Origin: Falciphora oryzae
Taxonomy: Eukaryota; Ascomycota; Sordariomycetes; Magnaporthales; Magnaporthaceae
Direction: 5' to 3'
DNA length: 64,000 bases
NCBI GenBank assembly: GCA_000733355.1
Contig: JNVV01000007.1
Span: 308,624 to 372,623 of the forward strand
The notes below the pieces were generated by a model that was not told where the DNA came from, made no database searches, and saw nothing but the letters and a program-made list of their open reading frames with translations. The translations under genes and the position numbers were made by a program. How positions within the stretch are numbered: the stretch's first letter is position 1; the number at the start of each line of letters is the position of its first letter. Positions 23,716 to 34,800 of this stretch are shown piece by piece.

Positions 23716-24975
23716 GAACCGACACGTGGGAGAAATACGCAAGTAGCAAAAACAAAATAAAGGAAAATAAAGAGAAAAAAAAAATAACAAAATAATAACA
23801 AGATGTTCAATTGTATGAACGTGGTTGTACGACGCACGGAAGAGAACCCAAAGATACCATGAAAGGATAAGATACAAATAAAAAGGGCCGGATCGCAAAT
23901 GGATGGATAGGGGCTTGGGGGTTCGGGAATGGCGTGGCCTAGGGTAGGCAGAGATATACCATGGAAGGCTGGTGGCGTCGCGATAGTGGGCTTTTCACCT
24001 TGTATCTTGTCCTCGGCTGGTCTCTGTTGCTTTTACACTATACCTACGTATCTACAGCATGCGATACCGTTGTTTATCGTATCACTTGGCGCAAACGGCT
24101 GGCGGAGTTCTTTTGTTCATGTAGTTTTCTGTTTGTACATGTATATTGGATTGACAATCACTGTCCCCAAGGACTTCCGCTTTCGCCTCATTTGACCGCA
24201 ATCTGGTGTTTTCTTGTCGTCGTCTTGGTTGCTCAAAACGAAGCATGCTTGAGCCATGTTACCAGCGATATCCACGGCTCGGTTCTCATAACTCATCGTG
24301 GGCTACCTCATATTTTTATATGCGCTTGGGGGTACTTTAAGGTCTCGCTTACAACGAAAAAGGTGACCTGCCATTACCTTTAATATGTGTTATTGTTGGT
24401 AGGAGTAGGTACTCCTGTAGGCACGGGGATCTCCAAAAACAGGGTGAGGAACGATCCCTAGATCTGAGGAATCGTATTTCTATTGCGCACGAAGAAGGAA
24501 AGGAATCTATCTGCCAGAGGGGGGGCAGGAGGAAGGCTATATATACACGATACAGATCACCAAAGGGCCGCTCCCCTGCTCCCAGTCCTGCGGGCCCTTT
24601 GGCCCTCGGATCCGACCTCTCTGATCCCTACCGATTGCCTGCACCGGCCAGTGCAATCCAACAGTTATTTCCTATTCCTCTCTCCTATCCCTTTCCTATT
24701 CTATTGTTCTAACTAACGCGGTTGCTTCCTCGCGGGGGCACACGCGAGGTGCCAACTTTTTCTTTTTTTTTTTTTGACGCGTAATAGGAGGCCTAGACAG
24801 TCGAGTATTCCTTGTAAATTTATTATCCAAAAATCAGATCACGCCCCTATGCACATACATGGGCACCTATTACTCCACAAATAGACAAGACACGTAGTGA
24901 ACTACTTCCGCAATACACAGACAGGGAGATCAGTGCGTAGATACAAGACGCCAGCCATACACCGCCCCGGGGACA
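23716..24975. other. Convergent spacer, 3' flanks of two genes
   Basis: About 1.26 kb between converging genes. The first part is A/T-rich on the plus strand (AATAAAGAGAAAAAAA near 23767) and can serve as a polyadenylation region for the membrane-protein gene. A T-tract lies near 24760-24774. No gene seen. Confidence 0.5.
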
Positions 24976-26591
24976 TCAGCCAAACTTCTTCTCAAACTTC
25001 TTAAACATGCTAGTGACGCCCTTCTCGAGCCTGTAAGCGTTGCTCTCGAGCTTCCTCGTCTCCCGGTCCGACTTCTGCTTGTACTTGTGCTCCATCTCGC
25101 CCTCGTCGGGGCGGTACGCCTGCTGGTGGATCGAGTAGTCCATGGGAACCATCCCCTGGGCCCCGCCGCCACCACTGGTGACGGGAGGCGCCGTTTGGGC
25201 GGGGGCCGGCGGCGGCGGCGGCAGACCAGGAGTCCCCGGGGCAGGTGGAGTTGGGTTTTGTTGGGGCTGCTGCTGCTGCTGCTGCTGCTGGAGGCCCGGG
25301 AACTGCTGTGGTGGTGCGAACCCTGGGCTCCCCGGGAAGGTAGCGCCATACGGGCTGCTGGCGACAGGCAGAGTTTGCGCGCGGGCCAAACCTGGGTGGC
25401 TGCCGAAGCCAGCGGGCGGGAGGCCGGGGCTGGCTACACCCGAGGGCGGGGGCGGCATCGAAGGCGGGCCGGGGAACGTGGGCACCCCGGGGACCTGGCC
25501 AAACTGAGGCGGCGGGATTGCCGGGCTTAGGGGCCCCGCCATGCCGCTCGGAGCGAGCCCGGGCGAGAACGGGGTTGAGGCGTCGTAGGCTATGGTCTGG
25601 TGCAGCGGGTTAACGCCGCCGTCGGGCGGAGGCGGCGTCTTCTCGCGGTGCCTGATGGCCTCGGGCGCGGCCGGGGCGGCGGGGTTATATGCCATGGGAG
25701 CGAAGGACTGCGGCGGGGGAGGCGGCGGTGGCAGCGGTGAGGTGGTGTTCTCGGTTGCTCCCGCCGACACGGCAGAAAGGGGCGGGGCGGCGAAGGACGG
25801 GGCACCGCCGGAGCCGCTGCCGGCGCGCTCAGGGGCCTTCTCAGACGAGATGGCGGCGCTCTCGAGCCTCTGGACGAGGCCGCTGGCGTCATGGGCCTGG
25901 GGCTGCTGCTGACGGGGTGGGGGCCCGGGCTCGTCCTGGACGTCGACCCGGGCCGGGGGCAGAACGCGACGGATGCCGTTGACGAACTGCAAGGCGTCCT
26001 GGGGGGTCCAAAAGTAGATGTCGAGCGAGTGGAGCTTGTAGTGGTACTTTGCCTCGTTGCGCGGGTCAAACCACGGCAGATGCCACTGCTCCTGGTCGGG
26101 CACCTGGCCGACCGTAATGCCGACGACGCATTGCTGCTTGTATGAGTAGCGCACGTTTGTGCTGTCCAGGACTATGGGCGCCGTCAGCATGGGGGCTCTC
26201 AGGTAGCAAAGCGAGGTCCCTTACAGCCGTCAAAGGCGTCCAAATCGTCGGTTCCAGGGCGGTTTGCTATCTCGATACGCGCGCGCCCCTCGGCCGCGTT
26301 CTCGAACAGATAGACATAAGACCCCTTCTCAAACCGATGGTGAGGCGGGTCCTCAGTCGGCGCTCCGTAGAAATAGTGTATATCGCCGAACCTGTGAGAG
26401 AGCGCGGCGACGGGCGTCAGCCGAGGGCACGCAAGCCCGAAATCTCTCGTTGGAGAAGTTCATGACGGGCCGCTTGCGAGGGCCGCCGATGTTTTGCTTG
26501 CCATCCGATCTTTCGGGCGCCTGGTGATGGCTGCCGACAATGACGAGACTTACAGCGTCGCCACGTTCTCCTCTCCTGGTCTGCACGCCAT
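24976..26591 (-). CDS. Pro/Gln-rich protein with conserved N-terminal domain, function unknown
   Basis: Exons 26591-26554 (38 nt), 26391-26225 and 26171-24976 join in phase to about 466 aa. The junctions read NVATL-FGDIHYFYG and DAFDGF-LDSTNVRYSY. Residues 1-150 look like a compact domain (YVYLFENAAEGRARIEIANR, EQWHLPWFDPRNEAKYHYKL, SLDIYFWTPQDALQFVNGI). I cannot name it, though the strand-rich pattern could suit a PH/EVH1-like fold. Residues 150-400 are Pro/Gly/Ala-rich and contain a run of eight Gln encoded by eight CAG codons (25290-25267). The C-terminus is a basic amphipathic helix (YRLEKGVTSMFKKFEKKFG). The start at 26591 is chosen because its frame joins exon 2 in phase. Confidence 0.82.
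25267..25290 (-). repeat. (CAG)8 microsatellite inside coding sequence
   Basis: Eight uninterrupted CAG codons on the minus strand (CTG on the plus) encode a polyglutamine run within the proline-rich region. Confidence 0.95.
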
Positions 26592-26666
26592 TATGATTAC
26601 AGGCCAGCTCTAGCTGCCGCCCGGCTTAGCAGAAAGGGCGGCGAAAGAGCAGTGCCAAGGAACAAC

Positions 26667-26686
26667 AAAAAAAAAAAAAAAAAAAA
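26667..26686. repeat. (A)20 homopolymer
   Basis: Uninterrupted run of 20 A. One of several long A/T tracts in promoters of this window. Confidence 0.95.
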
Positions 26687-26846
26687 TCGCGGGGCAGTCG
26701 TAGGCAGATCAGACTTGCAGGCCGGGAGGGCGCTTGCGTCTTGCAAGTGTGGGAGCTAGGCCAGTCAAGCGGAGTTACTTGATTGGCAGGCGGAATGAGG
26801 ATTCGTAGAAGGCGAGCAGCGGAAAGAAAAAGAACAAAAGGAGAAT

Positions 26847-26880
26847 GCGACGCGATACGATTCGATGCGATGCGATGCAC
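26847..26880. repeat. Degenerate (GCGAT)n microsatellite
   Basis: Reads GCGACGCGATACGATTCGAT then GCGAT units: an imperfect 5-bp periodic repeat ending near 26880, in non-coding DNA. Confidence 0.75.
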
Positions 26881-27760
26881 GGAGACCTACTCTGCGGGAG
26901 GGGCTTACGCAAGGCCCTCTGCCGCCATATATACTGACAGCCGCCAGGCAACATGGCAAGAAAAAAATAGCCATGGCCCTTGCCGTGTGATATGAGGGGC
27001 GCGTCAATCAGGCCCCAATCTGACATCGGGATGGCGCGGTGACAGGCAGAGCTCTGCCGGCTGTTTGGTGGATGAAGCTGCACGGCAGAGCTGGAAGCTG
27101 GTTGAACCGTCGCACCAAGACTCTGGACTCGGCGCTTATTCTCAGTCTGCCCCACCGCGTGCTGAGGCGGGGACGGGCGTTGTGGCCAATCAGCGCCTGC
27201 AGATCCCTCAGGCGGCGCAGTCCCATCCCAATTCAATGCGCGCTGCGGGACAGAAGGTCCGTGCTCGCCGAACTTTTTTCCTGGGCGGTCGGAACAATAT
27301 CCGTGCAATCGAATCGACGGCGCCGGGGCAGCTTCGAGCTTGGTGGTTTCACGATTTGACTCGACGTCGGCTTGGGGATTTGGTATTATACTGCGCAACG
27401 CTTCGCCGCTCACCTCGAAGAAACTAACTCAAGTAGGCGTGGCTACCTACCCCCGCCATCCCATCGAGACGGACTGAGCAACAGGCGAGAGCAAGCAAAC
27501 GAGCCCCGATCCGACCCCCGCGTCCCCGATCCGTCGAGACAACTCCGCTTCCAATCCTTCTCCGGGACACGCTAGCGGTTGCTGTGCGCACACAGCGGCC
27601 CTGGGAGCGAAAACGACTACCCGCCAGACGACTCCTCACGCCCTATCTCTGCCTCTGTGCCTCCTCGGTGGTCTCGCTTGAGGTTGCGAGGAGGAGGAGC
27701 GAGGGGCGACCCGATTTCACCATAAAAAAAACCCCGGCCGAGGAGCCCACGGCTTCCAAG

Positions 27761-28246
27761 ATGGGGATCCACAGCGTAGTCAACATGTGCTCGCACCTGC
27801 AGAACGCCAGCAAGGCGCGTCTCGGCCTCACGTCGGTACCCAACACAAAGTACAACCTCAGACTGGCCCTGGCGCTGCACCGCGCCGGCCTCATATCATC
27901 CGTCACCCGCGCCGGCCCGACGCCGCCGCCGCCCGAGGCCCTGCTCACATACAAGGCCGAGCCCGTCACGACCGCAAACGTCGCCACGCGCCGGCTCTGG
28001 CTCGGGCTCAAGTACTGGGAGAACAAGCCCGTCATGAAGGACCTTCAACCTATCAGCAAGCCGAGCCGGCTGATCCAATGCAAACTCAATGGGCTTGAGA
28101 AGGTCATCAGAGGGTTTGACGACGGATACATCAAGGGTCTCTATCTGGGCGAATGTCTGTTTTTGACCACATCCGAGGGTGTCCTAGAGGCCAGGGAAGC
28201 TGTGAACAAGCGGGTTGGTGGGGTAGTACTGTGCAGAGTCTCCTAG
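27761..28246 (+). CDS. MRPS8: Mitochondrial small-subunit ribosomal protein uS8m
   Basis: Single-exon ORF of 161 aa. The sequence MGIHSVVNMCSHLQNASKAR followed by KYNLRLALALHRAGLISSV matches the start of fungal mitochondrial S8, and the C-terminal half has IRGFDDGYIKGLYLGECLF, TTSEGVLEAREAVNKRVGG and VLCRVS, the typical S8 ending. It binds the central domain of the mitochondrial small-subunit rRNA. The ATG at 27761 (CAAGATGGG) is the first that gives the family N-terminus; there is no separate presequence, as usual for this protein. Confidence is high. Confidence 0.9.
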   Translation: MGIHSVVNMCSHLQNASKARLGLTSVPNTKYNLRLALALHRAGLISSVTRAGPTPPPPEALLTYKAEPVTTANVATRRLWLGLKYWENKPVMKDLQPISKPSRLIQCKLNGLEKVIRGFDDGYIKGLYLGECLFLTTSEGVLEAREAVNKRVGGVVLCRVS

Positions 28247-29610
28247 GAGACCCGGGTGCTAGACGGTTTTTTCATGAGGTATGTCGGTAAGCTGCCGATA
28301 TTCCCAATCGAAACTCACATTTGTGCTTCGTTTCTTTTTCTTGTTCTGACCAGTTGCCTTGCAGGTGTTTGGGTGGGATGTGTATTATATTGCTATATCC
28401 GTTTTGTGTCATATCGCGATACTCCCGAGGGCCTGGTCTGTCTAATACGAAGACATAACGGCACCTTTGTCCTGACGCCTCTAAGGCAGCTGTGCATACA
28501 AGGTACGGATCCTTTCCTGTGCACCCCATCAATCATCAAAGCCTCCCCACCTTGCTCAGCACCATACCTTTCTCCCTCGATATATTTTGGGATACCTCAC
28601 GCACAGAGATCTGCTACGTTGGTCCACCCGAACCCTTCGCTCTCGGGTATGGAGGAGGATCAAACTGTCGCTGAGGGTAAGGACTTGCGTCACCACGGCA
28701 CGAAACCCGTGCCTCGGCCGGTATTCTTTGGAGGCGACGCTGTCGCGAAACGTTACGTCTCCACGCCTCAGGATCTTCGATCCTCCTCGATCCAAACCCT
28801 GGACTGGACCACGATTCCGTCCATCGGTGATAAGCCCCCATCACCGAGCTGTTGGTGCTGTCGTATTCGGCCTGGCGTCCTGCCTGTATGGCAGCCGAAG
28901 TTGTTGAGGGGTGTCCTTAGTCGCCAGGCGTGAACGAAATAGGCCGTCGGAAGCCCCGCCCAGCTACTTTAGGGATATTCCCCAGCAGGCACAAGGTGGG
29001 AAGAGAGTGAACATCATATCATATATTCATAGGGTTACCGAACCCATTCCGCTGCCCATCTCCCAACTTGGGGCTGGACACATTCAACGCCTCTCGGCCA
29101 GTGGTCGGAGCGCAATGTGATGATAAGCTTAAGCCGCCAACCTGCGTTTGCACCGGCGAGATCCGCTGATGGATATGGAATGCAGGCCGGTCTCAAGTTG
29201 AAGCTCTGAGACGGCGGTACCGACCCGTGATGCCAAGAAATGGAGGGATAATCAGGGCACGGGAGCTCCCCGACTTGGGGTCAAGCTACTTTGGGTGTAC
29301 ATGCCTGGTACCTGGTCTCCTGGCGTCCCTCCATGCATCAATCTTTAACCCCTCACCAACACAAAACCCACGCGACTTCAACGCTTCAATGGGGCCAAAA
29401 ACAAAATAAAAGGAGCAAGCGTTGAAACTTGACCTGAATTGATCGCTTACTTGCTCCTTCATGCATGACGACAGGGCCGGGGCCCGCTATCCGCCGCCGC
29501 CCCCGTGCCGTCACACCGAGGCACGCAAATCTCCGGGCGCTCCGTCACGTCGAGTCACGGCCGGGGAGGGTGGGCGACGCGACGAGCGGTCGGCATGTGT
29601 GGCCTGTCGA

Positions 29611-29629
29611 CCTACCTAGGTACCTACCT
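29611..29629. repeat. Palindromic CCTAGG/GGTACC word flanked by ACCTACC
   Basis: CTACCTAGGTACCTACCT. Shorter relatives occur near 13152 (TACCTACCTAC), 21016 (TACCTACCT), 38035 (CTACCTACCGAGGTACC) and 41538 (ACCTACCGAGG), always outside coding sequence. Confidence 0.7.
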
Positions 29630-30841
29630 GTCCCTGACCCCAGGTGACCGAGATGAAGAGAATGCGACGGTTTTGTTTGTGCCGCTTGCGTGCTTCCGCT
29701 CCCCCGGATCCTGGCAGGGAGGGCCAGGGCCCAGACAAACGGAGCGACGAAAGAAGCGTACCTGCCGTATCCCCGAATCGGACGAGCCGTCTGCAGCCAC
29801 GGATGGCTTCATCACGGTTTTCGTCGCTCTGGCACCTGGGCCCTCCCATCCAAGCCATTCCCCAGCTTTCTCTAGCTTGGCTCCCAGGCAAGATTCCGCT
29901 TGGCAGATGCACGCCTCAGTGCCGTGCAGGCCCTCCTCCCTCTTGCATATTATTGCTGGGGAATTTACCAATGGGGTGTCACGTTTCTCAGGGCATCTCT
30001 TGCTCCCTGGCGTGTTTTGCTGGCTGACATCCATACCAAGGCGAAGAAAAGACGCTGGCCGCATTTGGAGAGTCCAGCCGGGAGCGCGGGTTTGGGTATG
30101 CCGGCCCCTTGTTTTTCCCACGGTTGTTGTTGGTACTCTATCTCGATCGGGATTTTTTTCCTCTTTTCTTTTTTTGTGTTTTCTTAACCCGTTCGGCCGG
30201 CCGAATGGCTACGCGCGGTGGTGTGCTTCGCTGCCCCCGGCGGCGGCTTCCCTCGGCTAACACGGCCTTCCTCTGCACACGAGACGATCACCTCATCGGG
30301 TCGTCTTCTATCGACGTGCATCACATTCACATGCCATGGAGCATCAGGAAACGCAGCACAAGACACACGATGGCGTGGATGGCATCAAGGCATCAAGGAT
30401 GTCGATGGGGGTGTTGCGATGTGGGTGACATCACGAAGGGGCAAGCGTCGTTAGCTTACGGCGACCTCCATCTTCTCCTCCCCTCCTTTTTTTTCTTTCC
30501 TTTTCCTTTTCCTCGTCACTCCTACCAGCTCCTCCGCTCGACCCTATCAGACGAAACGGTCGCCCACCTTTCCCCAAAGCCCCCACACCATGCGTCGTCA
30601 AGACGTTTAGTCACAAGAGGTTGAAGAGACTTTTTACTCTAGCCCGCCTGCCGCAACCCCAGGTCAAAGCACCATATTGCCAAGAAATCGATGCGATCGG
30701 CAGCCCCGGTGGAAGTAGCTCGGGCGCGTCCGCCCACATATGTCTTAGTACATCTCTTGGGCGCTGCGCGGTTGATCGACTGCCAGGCCACGGCCATCGG
30801 CCATCACCGCTGGGCTTATCAACCCCACGCAACTGTCTTGC

Positions 30842-30858
30842 TTTTTTTTTTTTTTTTT
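30842..30858. repeat. (T)17 homopolymer
   Basis: Uninterrupted T run followed by further CTTTTT blocks. Confidence 0.95.
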
Positions 30859-31266
30859 CTTTTTCTTTCTGCTGCTTCGCATGGCGGTGTGCAGCACAAC
30901 ACGCCTATCCTCACAGGTTGCAGCAGGCGGGGTGGATCGAGTGGCGCCCCCAGTCCACACTGCAGCGTGGGGGAGAGAAGGCAGAGCAGAGAACGGGGAA
31001 CCAGAGACACGGTGGTTGGCAGTTCGAAACATGTATTCGTTTGCTGCGCTGGTGTTCCAAAAACCCATATTGGTCCAGTTTCATCATGGACTCGACTTGG
31101 GGAGATCGTCATTCTCGAAGAAAGAAAGAAACCAAAACACCCTTGTAGAGACTCCGTCATCCTTCCCCCACTTCCAAAGCAAGCGCTGGGAATAACAAAA
31201 CAAATACTTCCGAGGTGAAAAACAAGTGGCCCGCTGTCGTGCTATTCGCTAACATTCTGTGCTTCA

Positions 31267-31285
31267 TTTTTTTTTTTTTTTTTTT
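31267..31285. repeat. (T)19 homopolymer near the 3' end of the 24-residue-repeat gene
   Basis: Uninterrupted T run about 77 bp beyond the stop codon at 31362. On the minus strand it would be an A-run in the 3' flank. Confidence 0.95.
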
Positions 31286-31361
31286 CCCCTTGCTCCATCA
31301 TGAAATCAACTGGAGAAAACGACAAGAAGAAAGAAAGTTCCGTTCTCGTGAGGCGCCGGGT

Positions 31362-31781
31362 TCACTCGATGGCAAAGTCTCCCTGGTGGTCCTCCTGGTG
31401 CTCGCCCCAGTGGACAGGGCCCAGCTTGAGGAAGCGGAGGCCGCCGTTGGACCCGACGCTGCTCAGGCTCGAGCTGCGGCGCTGCCTGTGCAGCTCAGCG
31501 TCGAGCGCCGTCGGGACCGCCTTGGCCTGCTGCAGGGACCTCTGGACCTGGGGGTACGAGGCCGACTGGGTGGGGGCGAGCGAGAGGAAGCTTGAGAGCC
31601 TACGCTCCGGAACCGACGGCGGAGAGTACGGGTTCGACTGGGTCGGGACGAGCTGGAGGAAGCCTGAAGGCCCGCTCTCGGGGGTCGGCGATGAGGGGCT
31701 CGAGTGCGACTGAGTCGGGGCGAGCTGGAGGAAGCCCGAGAGCCTCCGCTCGGGGACTGGGGACGATGCCTGAGACGACAT
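31362..31781 (-). CDS. Small protein with three 24-residue repeats, function unknown
   Basis: Intronless ORF of 139 aa. Three units begin at residues 10, 34 and 58, each with a 16-residue core (PERRLSGFLQLAPTQS, PESGPSGFLQLVPTQS, PERRLSSFLSLAPTQS) and an 8-residue Ser/Pro spacer, so the period is exactly 24 residues or 72 nt. After a linker with LHRQRRSSSLSSVG the protein ends in RFLKLGPVHWGEH and an acidic tail; FLKLGP is a fourth copy of the FLxLxP core. There is no signal peptide or membrane segment. The conserved-looking C-terminus and clean repeat phase argue it is real. The minus-strand ATG directly follows an AT-rich TATATATAAA leader. It is isolated in a gene-poor region. I do not know its function. 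Confidence 0.72.
   Translation of the reverse strand: MSSQASSPVPERRLSGFLQLAPTQSHSSPSSPTPESGPSGFLQLVPTQSNPYSPPSVPERRLSSFLSLAPTQSASYPQVQRSLQQAKAVPTALDAELHRQRRSSSLSSVGSNGGLRFLKLGPVHWGEHQEDHQGDFAIE
31563..31754 (-). repeat. Three-copy 72-nt coding repeat
   Basis: Repeat cores at 31754-31707, 31682-31635 and 31610-31563 encode the FL-x-L-x-PTQS units. Copies 1 and 3 share PERRLS, while copy 2 has PESGPS. DNA similarity includes GAGCTGGAGGAAGCC on the plus strand in copies 1 and 2. Confidence 0.85.
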
Positions 31782-31783
31782 TT

Positions 31784-31800
31784 TATATATATAATTTATT
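31784..31800 (-). promoter_or_regulatory. AT-rich TATATATAAA element directly before the start codon
   Basis: On the minus strand AATAAATTATATATATAAA abuts the ATG at 31781. It is too close to be the TATA box for this start unless the leader is minimal, so it may be part of an A/T-rich 5' leader. Confidence 0.4.
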
Positions 31801-34800
31801 TTTTTTTCTTTTTGGTTATGCGTAGTATGTGGGCTGTGTGTGGTAGGGTCGGTGTTGCCGTGTAAGTCCGTAGGACCGGGCGAGGAGTTTGCAGGCGCTT
31901 ATAACAAGACAAAGACAGCGGTACCAGAGAGAAGAAGAATTAAAGAGAAAGTTTGCTTGGGGAAGGATGAGGATCTGTAGAGGAGCTGTCCAGCAGGAGT
32001 GTAGACGAGGGGGAGCGGGCGAACATTATATAGACCATATATGGAGCTGGCAAGTAAAGCGCGCCACTAATAGCGGCAACGCACATACGCGGTGTACATG
32101 GGACGCATGGAGACACAGGCTAGGTGCAGATAACGGGCGCGGCGGCATAGGCAGGGACCGTGTCAAGACAAGCCATCGCTTACCCTCCGTACATGTTACT
32201 TAGAGCCACCGTTCCTCACTGCTGGCCGTATGGATCTGGCTGCTGGCCCCCTGCGCACCATCCGGGAAAACGGATGCTTATTGGAACAAGCTATTTCCCA
32301 GGTGGGTAGGTGCACCCAGGGTTGGGAGGTCGGTCGCTGGGTGCATATGGACAGGCCCGGCATCCTGGCCTCATTTGCGACGCATCACATGGCAGAGCAG
32401 AGGGGCGAACGAGAGAAAGAGAGGTCTCCTCGCGGAGAGCGACGCGCCTTGGAAACGAAAGAAAGGGTGAGGGGGCAAACGCCGAGGCGACCCCATGATT
32501 TGGGGCAGACCCCTGCCGCGACCCCGGGCCAGGCCTGGTTCTGGCGGCTTTTCGTGGCGAGGTAGACAGGCCACGACCACTCTCTCAGACTTCAGCTGCT
32601 ATTGCGGATTCGAAAAGGGAATGGTCATCGATTTTGCGTTGCGAGAGAAGCGGCAAGCGAAAAAAAGAAAGAGCAGAAAGATGATGTGATGTGGTGTGCT
32701 ATGCGCGCGCCCCTCATCGCCGACCACAGTCCCTGGGCTCTCGAGTCGTGCTGCCGCAGAGGGTGGCTCACAGCCACGCTATCAAGTGCGACGTACAATC
32801 AGAGAGGACAGACCGACAACGTGGGGCACCTCATTGGCCTCGGCGGGCAGCATTGATAATCCACACACGAAATAAGGGGGTGGGATGAGGGCGGTCAGGA
32901 CGGGCGGGCGGGGAAAGAAAAAGGAAGAAAAGAAACCAGATGTGATACTCAAAGGGGCAAACCGGTGTCTACAAGATGGGATGGGCTGGGATGGGATTGT
33001 TGCGTTTTGCCCATTGGGATTGGGCGCATTTGGCAGCGCGCGCCGCCATGGGAAATGGGTAATTGGGCGCCTCGAGGTCGACGCAAAAGATAAGAAACAC
33101 CGCCAAGACTGGCTGTGAAATGACGATCCCCGCGCCACGGCGACAAGCTTGTCTGCGCTACTGCAACCACAGCGTCTGGAGACGCCCACCGCCGAGGCAC
33201 AGGTATCACTTGGCATCAGTCCGCATTTTTGGGTCTGTCGATTGCGACATTGGATGGGCCAAGAGTCCTTTGGGAAACAATGCGGGAAAGGAGAAGGAAG
33301 AACAAAAGCAAGGCATCAAATGTCTGTCAGGAGGGAGACCATGCGGGCATTGATGTCAATATTCGCCGTCAATTCTCTCGTCATTGGACTGTCCATGTTC
33401 TTTGACACGTGCTCTCGGGGTTGCCGGCCCGCCCGCATCTCCGAGACCCTTCCAGCGAGATCGCGTCGCATCCGGGGGTTGATCTCTCGCGGGGAAGGAG
33501 GACCCTGGCAGCGTTCACGCGGGAGGGCTCTGACGCCAGTTGTGCAGTCGGCAGACCACACCCAAGTTTGGCAGTCCCACAGGCCCGAGCTTCAATAACA
33601 CATTTCTTTCCAGATTTGCAACACCTTCGGCTTGTTTCTTTTGTTTTGTTTAATTTTTACTGTCGGCTTTTTTTTTTTTTTTCCTACTTGGCAATTGATT
33701 CAACAAACAACCTGTCCGAAACCCTTTGTAACACCAGAAGGCGGGTTCCTTTCGTATGATGGACGCTATCGAAAGCTGGTAATCCTTTCTGATCTGTAAC
33801 CGCGGGCTGAGACCGACTCGCCTAAAAGCGGGACAGCTCCGCGAGTCCAAGAGCCGAGCCGAGCGGTGTCTCAATTACATCCCGTCGAACCGCTTGTCTG
33901 TGGGTCCTCTGGCGCGAAACCAGGTAGGACACCGGACTGTCTCTTCGCCCGGACACGGGAAGGATTTTTGACGGCTCCGCGCCGCTGGTTGCCAGCCTCA
34001 GCTTGGGCGGAGCTGCTCGGGCCAGTAGACTACCAGACGACCGCCCGGTTCCCCGCGAAGCCAGGTCTACGTACGTGTACCTAAGGTATCCAGACAGGCC
34101 AAGGAATAAAGAAAAGGGGTGATCATGATTGGCCGCCCAGTCACTACAGCAGTCCCGTCATGGAAAGCCGTCGTGTGGGCAGTGGTCAACGCACTCCTGC
34201 GCCTTGTCCATGTCGCCAGCTCCAATGCTACGGAGCTTAGCTCTCGTAGCTGGTTGCCCCAGGCGGATGGTGGCATGGCTTCACGGCATCCGTGTCACCG
34301 GCCTGCGTAAGGAGCCAGCCCGGCGGCCCAGGTACCTCAGCCGTCTGTACATGTAAGTTGGAGGTTGACAGTTCAAGCGGCTCACCATCCACAGAGCGTG
34401 TCACTGTCACCCTTCGGGCGGGGATGTCCGAGTCAGCCCGCAAGGCAACGACGATAGTAAAGGCATCACCAGTGGGTTTTCTATTTTGGGCAGATACCTC
34501 CAACTTGGCCAAGACGGGGAAGAAGGGAAAGACAGTAACTGTTCCGTGGCTTATCAGACAGGCGTCTGTCCACTCGACATGCGATGCGCACCAGCAACGA
34601 CAGCAACCAGGTATCCGACCGTATGGTAAGGTATCGAACTTTAGTCAGGGTGGGGCGGTTGTTGGTTGGTGCCTGCTCGGGAAAGCCGCCAAGAAGCTTT
34701 TGCCAGTATTGAGGCTGCCCAAGCACAGCCTCCTATATATATTTTGTACAGAGTCGAACGCGACAGTACCCCGCAATTCCCCTTGAGGTAGATGTAACCG

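Larger units (their letters stand above)
26592..27760. promoter_or_regulatory. Divergent promoter region, Pro-rich protein / uS8m
   Basis: 1.17 kb between divergent starts. It holds a 20-base A-tract at 26667-26686 and a (GCGAT)n-type microsatellite at about 26847-26880. Overlapping ORFs here lack protein-like character. Confidence 0.5.
28247..31361. other. Gene-poor spacer, first part of the 19-kb desert
   Basis: 3.1 kb without a credible gene. Contains the uS8m 3' flank, a palindromic CTACCTAGGTACCTACC word near 29612-29628, and T-tracts at 30842-30858 and 31267-31285. Several open frames of 100-250 codons exist on both strands but overlap each other and have no recognisable pattern. Confidence 0.55.

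Noticed and set aside
28256..28933. 225-codon plus-strand ORF after uS8m
   Set aside because: Starts inside the probable 3' flank of uS8m and lacks any domain-like or conserved pattern.
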